Shown here one piece after another: positions 60,695 through 64,000 of a stretch of 64,000 nt of DNA; position 1 is the stretch's first letter; each line of letters opens with the position of its first letter. This DNA is from JAHEFU01 sp041395205. Its GTDB lineage: Bacteria; 4484-113; JAFGCY01. The translations under genes and the position numbers were made by a program. The notes under the pieces were generated by a model. The model saw nothing but the letters and a program-made list of their open reading frames with translations. It did no database searches and was not told the DNA's origin. The DNA lies in contig JAWLAZ010000001.1 in NCBI GenBank assembly GCA_041395205.1, positions 62,001 through 126,000 of the forward strand, given 5' to 3'.

Positions 60695-60761
60695 ATGAAT
60701 CAATCCATCCGGATCGGCATTACGATGTAGAGGTAGTCCGGGTCGCGGGGGCTGCTGATCA
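60695..60761 (-). repeat. Displaced fragment of the dnaN 3' end
   Basis: 67 bp matching the end of dnaN (61540-61606) at 63 positions, same orientation. It reads as LISSPRDPDYLYIVMPIRMD followed by TGA, the last 20 codons of DnaN (LVSSPRDPDYLYIVMPIRMD there). Three of four differences are synonymous. The two copies bracket the MazEF-like pair. Confidence 0.92.
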
Positions 60762-60800
60762 ATGCACGCGGGTATAATCCGCTGGCATCGCGGAGATGTT

Positions 60801-61124
60801 ATGAGCAGTACGAGCATCAAGCCTTTCTACGACGAACAGGGTAATCTTGTGATTCCTCACGAGCTGTTCCAGGACCTGATTTCCGGAGCATATCCGGATA
60901 CCGGAATACTGCTGCTGTCACTCTACCGCTTACTGCTTTCCGCTGAACACCCCGGAAACACAGACAGCAACACTTCCTCCTGGATCACTGAGATTGTGGC
61001 TGCTTTGAATTCAAGAGGGTTTCCGCTTGACTCACAGCTGGACCTGCAGATGCTTGACCTGGCCCGCAGCAGTATGGATTTCTGGGACAATCCGCTAGAT
61101 GATGAAATCTGGAACAATGCCTAG
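60801..61124 (+). CDS. Putative antitoxin of the MazF-like toxin
   Basis: 107 aa, acidic (SSMDFWDNPLDDEIWNN at the end), no recognised DNA-binding fold but in the position and with the overlap expected for an antitoxin: its stop overlaps the toxin start. ATG at 60801 has GGAG 6 nt upstream. FYDEQGNLVIPHELFQDLIS at the N-terminus has a faint AbrB/MazE-like beta pattern. Inferred from context. Confidence 0.6.
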   Translation: MSSTSIKPFYDEQGNLVIPHELFQDLISGAYPDTGILLLSLYRLLLSAEHPGNTDSNTSSWITEIVAALNSRGFPLDSQLDLQMLDLARSSMDFWDNPLDDEIWNNA

Positions 61125-61575
61125 GCAACGCGATATCTGCCTGGCTCCATTTCCTTTCAGCGATGAGGACAGCGAGAAAAAGCGGCCCGTCCTAGTTATC
61201 AGTAATTCAGTTTTCAACTCCGCTCATGCTGACGTGCTTGTCATGGCAATCACCAGCAACATGATGGCTTCCATGGATGGAATCGCAATTGACAGTTCCG
61301 ACATGGATCAGGGAAGCCTGAAAGTCAGGAGCCTTATCCTGCCATGCAAGATCTATGCGCTATCAAGTAGCAGAATTGAGAGGGTGGTCTGCTGGCTGGG
61401 AAGACAGAAGTTCTTGCAAGCATTGGAGATCCTGCTGGAAAGCATCTCCATGGGAGAGTCCGCCTGCAGCACTGAGGGATCAGGTATCCCTAAGTGTCGC
61501 GCAAACTTAGACCGGCGAACGCTTGCGCGAGCCGGCAGCATGAATCAGTCCATCCGGATCGGCATCACGATGTAG
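61117..61575 (+). CDS. MazF/PemK-type mRNA interferase toxin
   Basis: About 152 aa. ICLAPFPFSDEDSEKKRPVL (the FP/F...KxRP motif), VFNSAHADVLVMAITSN and KVRSLILPCKIYALSSSRIE match MazF. The natural domain ends near residue 115; the final ~35 codons run through a bipartite hairpin (copy D) and then read the dnaN 3' end in antisense, stopping at TAG 61573. So the tail may be fortuitous, created by the insertion. Start at ATG 61117 (ATGCCTAG shares the antitoxin stop) or at 61099/61102. Confidence 0.82.
   Translation: MPRQRDICLAPFPFSDEDSEKKRPVLVISNSVFNSAHADVLVMAITSNMMASMDGIAIDSSDMDQGSLKVRSLILPCKIYALSSSRIERVVCWLGRQKFLQALEILLESISMGESACSTEGSGIPKCRANLDRRTLARAGSMNQSIRIGITM
61491..61537 (+). repeat. 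Bipartite hairpin element, copy D (truncated)
   Basis: GTCGC, shortened hairpin 1 (GCAAACTT), AGA, hairpin 2 CCGGC-GA-ACGC-TT-GCGC-GA-GCCGG (61512-61535). The outer stem CCGGC/GCCGG differs from CCGCC/GGCGG of copies A and C on both strands, keeping pairing. It touches the junction with dnaN. Confidence 0.72.
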
Positions 61576-62660
61576 AGGTAGTCCGGGTCGCGCGGGCTGC
61601 TGACCAGCACCGGGTTGACCTCATTGATCCAGTTGAGCACCACCTGGTCACCGGGGATGTTCTTCAGGACCTGGATGATGTACTCCGGATTGAGTGCGAT
61701 GCGGATCGCCCCACCCTCGATCTGGGCCACCAGTTCCTCGACACCCTTGCCGACCTCACCCGCATCACTGCGGATGTCGATCTTGTCCTCGCTGCTTTCG
61801 ATATGTGCCACCGGGTTCTGGTCGCGGGTCCGGCAGACCAGCTGCACGCGCTGCAGGGCCTCGCTCAGCTCGCTCTTGTCCAGGAAAACGCGCGTGGCGA
61901 TATCCTTCGGGATCACGCGCTCATAGTCCGGGAATTTCACATCCAGCAGGGAGCAGACCACCAGCTGGCTGCCGAAGGCGAAGGCCACCTGGTTGCCGGG
62001 GTTGAAGATCGCCACCGCGGCATCGTCGTCATCCGGCAGCATCTTCTCCAGTTCATCCGCTACGCGTGCCGGCAGCAGCAGGTTCTGCTGCAGTTCATTG
62101 CCGGCCAGGCCCTTGTTGCGCTTGAGCGCCAGGCGGTGTCCGTCCGTGGCCACGATGTCCAGGCTGGCACCGTTGAAGACGAAGAATACGCCGTTCGTGT
62201 AATGCACGGCCCCGGTGGAACTGTCCTTCACGGCGCTGAAGGTAGTCTGCTGCAAGGCATGCTTCAGCAGGCTGGCCGGAATGCTCGTCAGAAGAGAACC
62301 TTCATACTCCGGCAGGCTCGGGAAATTCTCGTCCGGCATGATCGTCAGGTCATAGGAACTGCGGCCGACCTGCACATTCAGCTGATTGCCTTCCGTACTG
62401 AGCGTCACATCCTTCTTCGGCAGCTTGCCAACCAGCTTGGAGAGCAGGTCAGCGGGAGCGAGGAAGCTGCCCGGTTCGGCATCATTGACCGCCAGGGTGC
62501 GGCGGATCGTGAACTCGCCGTCGGTGGCGGTCATCTCGACACTGTCGGAACTGACAACCACCCGCACATGGTTCAGCACCGGATTGATGCTGCGGGTTAC
62601 CGCCTTGCTGACCGTTGACAACACGGCCGAGAGGAGTTCCTGACTGATCACTACGCGCAT
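61545..62660 (-). CDS. dnaN: DNA polymerase III beta sliding clamp
   Basis: 371 aa, normal length. MRVVISQELLSAVLSTVSKA at the start, TATDGEFTIRRTLAV, FFVFNGASLDIVATDGHRLA and the C-terminal YLYIVMPIR(M/L) signature are all present. Three-domain clamp that tethers polymerase III to DNA. Unlike in most bacteria, dnaA and recF are not beside it: an HD-domain gene lies upstream, divergent. Its 3' end was probably rebuilt during the insertion described at 60695. Confidence 0.97.
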   Translation of the reverse strand: MRVVISQELLSAVLSTVSKAVTRSINPVLNHVRVVVSSDSVEMTATDGEFTIRRTLAVNDAEPGSFLAPADLLSKLVGKLPKKDVTLSTEGNQLNVQVGRSSYDLTIMPDENFPSLPEYEGSLLTSIPASLLKHALQQTTFSAVKDSSTGAVHYTNGVFFVFNGASLDIVATDGHRLALKRNKGLAGNELQQNLLLPARVADELEKMLPDDDDAAVAIFNPGNQVAFAFGSQLVVCSLLDVKFPDYERVIPKDIATRVFLDKSELSEALQRVQLVCRTRDQNPVAHIESSEDKIDIRSDAGEVGKGVEELVAQIEGGAIRIALNPEYIIQVLKNIPGDQVVLNWINEVNPVLVSSPRDPDYLYIVMPIRMD

Positions 62661-63013
62661 TGGAGAGCCCCGGTGAATCTTTGATTATGCAATGTATGAA
62701 CACCGATTATAACACTGCAGGACTGGCCCACGGCGGTGCTCCTCCCGCTCTGTCCACGCTCTTCACAGCTTTCCCAAGCACTGCTCAAACAGTTATTGGA
62801 TTCGGGAACTGAATGTGGATGTTTACCGGATTTTTACCCAGGCGGGCCATCAGTCAACGCCATGCTTGATCAGGGATCAGCTTCGATCAGATTCAGGTAA
62901 AAATCAGTCCACGCAACCGAGCCTGGTTAAATCCAGATCTGATCAGCTCCGCCGGACTTATCCAAACTGTCAGTGCCCCTAGTACTGATACTGATTTAAA
63001 ATAAACAAAGGCT
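62661..63013. other. dnaN-HD intergenic region, possible origin-like features
   Basis: 353-bp gap without a gene. GATCAG occurs four times (62868, 62875, 62885, 62941). TTATCCAAA at 62958-62966 differs from the DnaA box TTATCCACA at one position, and TGTCCACG at 62751 is weaker. An AT-rich stretch TTTAAAATAAA lies just before the HD gene. Features are suggestive of an origin but sparse; dnaA is absent. Confidence 0.3.
62699..62734 (-). promoter_or_regulatory. Putative dnaN promoter
   Basis: On the minus strand TGTTATAAT (62714-62706) is an extended -10 box with a perfect TATAAT, about 45 bp before the dnaN ATG. No good -35 box, as is common for extended -10 promoters. Confidence 0.5.
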
Positions 63014-63712
63014 ATGAATACCACCGAGCATGAACGCAACCCTGCCCTCGAGCACAGACTGTTCGAGCTGATCCGCAATGATGAGGAAATCATTGAGCTG
63101 ATCAAGCTGGCCAATGAACACCTGGGAGTGATCGGCTTCACTGAGCACGGCATCCGCCATGCCAGCATCGTGGCCCGCTGGTCAGGATCAATCCTCTCCA
63201 CTCTGGGATACCCGGATGAGGAGGTTGAACTTGCACGTGTCGCGGGATTCCTGCATGACATCGGCAATTTCATCTGCCGGACTGATCATGGCCAGACCGG
63301 AGCGTCCATTCTCTACGTGATGCTGAAGCGATTTCCCTTCACCACCCGCCAGCTTGGCAAGGTGCTCAGTGCCGTCGGCAACCATGAAGAGCAGTACGGG
63401 CAGTGCTACAACGAAACCTGTGCCGCGGTGGTGCTGGCTGACAAGGCGGATGTGCACCGCTCACGGGTACGGTCCTATGATCCGGCGAATCATGACATCC
63501 ATGATGACGTGAACTATGCCGTGACCAGAAGTGATCTGATCGTTGATCCGGACCTGCGCGAAATCCGTCTGGATCTGGACATCGATGGGGAAACCGCGAG
63601 CATGATGGATTTCTTCGAAATCTTCATGAGCCGGATGGTGATGTGCAAGAGCAGCGCGGCCTATCTGGGTTGCACCTTCAAGATTTCCTGCAATGGCACG
63701 GTAGTCAGCTGA
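63014..63712 (+). CDS. HD-domain phosphohydrolase
   Basis: 232 aa. HD domain with histidines in TEHGIRHASIVARW, the HD pair in AGFLHDIGNF, and further DHGQTGASILYVMLKRF and AVGNHEEQYG; the metal-binding set is complete. The C-terminal ~80 residues (RLDLDIDGETASMMDFFEIF) form a small extra domain. Could hydrolyse nucleotides or cyclic dinucleotides; no GYP motif, so not HD-GYP. AAAGG before ATG. Confidence 0.9.
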   Translation: MNTTEHERNPALEHRLFELIRNDEEIIELIKLANEHLGVIGFTEHGIRHASIVARWSGSILSTLGYPDEEVELARVAGFLHDIGNFICRTDHGQTGASILYVMLKRFPFTTRQLGKVLSAVGNHEEQYGQCYNETCAAVVLADKADVHRSRVRSYDPANHDIHDDVNYAVTRSDLIVDPDLREIRLDLDIDGETASMMDFFEIFMSRMVMCKSSAAYLGCTFKISCNGTVVS

Positions 63713-63717
63713 TTCAG

Positions 63718-64000
63718 TCACCAGCCACGGCTGTTCTGATCAAGCTTGCCACTCCAGGAATGAACGCTTATGAGCGTCAGCCTGCCCGGCAGCAGGTAAT
63801 CGAGACAGCCGCGGGAAACGTATTCATTCTCAGATAATGCCATGCGGGCTTGCTCCGGCCCCGCCAGCCAGCTTTCCCTCAGCTTGTTGTTGACATAGTG
63901 CGCAACATGCAGCAATTCGTCCTGGAGAATGGCCCGCAACATGGCCAGTGCCGCCTTCTGATCAGTGAATTCGGTTCGCACTCCGCAGAAATCCAGGCTG
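63718..64000 (-). CDS. Partial protein, N-terminus beyond the window
   Basis: At least 94 codons, open to the window edge (SLDFCGVRTEFTDQKAALAM at the edge). Helical then beta-rich (LGRLTLI-like end: LPGRLTLISVHSWSGKLDQN). A GTG near 63981 could start it but the frame stays open further. Not recognised. Confidence 0.55.
   Translation of the reverse strand, partial: SLDFCGVRTEFTDQKAALAMLRAILQDELLHVAHYVNNKLRESWLAGPEQARMALSENEYVSRGCLDYLLPGRLTLISVHSWSGKLDQNSRGW

Overview
The window comes from a GC-rich, diderm, flagellated bacterium. The grounds are flagellins, many lipobox (Sec/Lol-type) lipoproteins, LspA, cytochrome c maturation system II (CcsA/ResB) and strong AAGGAGG ribosome binding sites. 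No rRNA or tRNA gene was seen, and the housekeeping genes do not point clearly to one phylum. Unusually large flagellins, a Gld-type ABC exporter operon and many unrecognised membrane and lipoprotein genes suggest a poorly studied, probably metagenome-derived lineage.

Layout. 0.1-12.4 kb: tandem array of very large (about 900 aa) flagellins, two intact, one wrecked by dozens of indels and one damaged only at its 5' end. The damaged stretch nearly duplicates the first 3.5 kb of the array and may be an assembly artefact. 12.5-20 kb: a small membrane protein, a beta-helix lipoprotein, then a tightly coupled five-gene operon (14.9-20.0 kb) for an undescribed membrane assembly. 20.2-28.7 kb: DUF4870-like protein, AMP-forming CoA ligase, lipoprotein, CcsA-ResB-polyprenyl diphosphate synthase, LspA-RNase HII. 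29-31.6 kb: VOC protein and several tiny membrane proteins, one frameshifted. 31.6-36.1 kb: GldA-GldF-GldG-DUF4340 exporter operon. 36-50 kb: DinB, DUF1028, paralogous lipoproteins (one split by a nonsense codon), LexA with a palindromic operator, SRP RNA, dihaem cytochrome c, VOC, DUF488, acyltransferase. 50-60 kb: TatD, FapA-like, a DNA-binding protein with a degenerate methyltransferase fold, serine hydrolase, acylphosphatase, alkyltransferase-like protein, and a putative sigma/anti-sigma pair. 60-64 kb: HicAB, a MazEF-like pair lying between two copies of the dnaN 3' end, dnaN itself, an HD-domain protein and a partial gene.

The most interesting signal lies between the genes. Several families of short dispersed elements fold as hairpins whose stems differ between copies but keep pairing. 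The best is a bipartite element of about 70-75 nt, seen about seven times. Its second hairpin keeps GA facing GA (tandem G.A) and a CUUG/CUCG-type loop while both flanking stems covary. A second family uses GCAA (GNRA) loops and forms an array of about nine hairpins at 54.5-54.8 kb. These look like selected structured RNA or RNA-templated mobile repeats. All functional statements below are read from sequence and family knowledge; no search was run.
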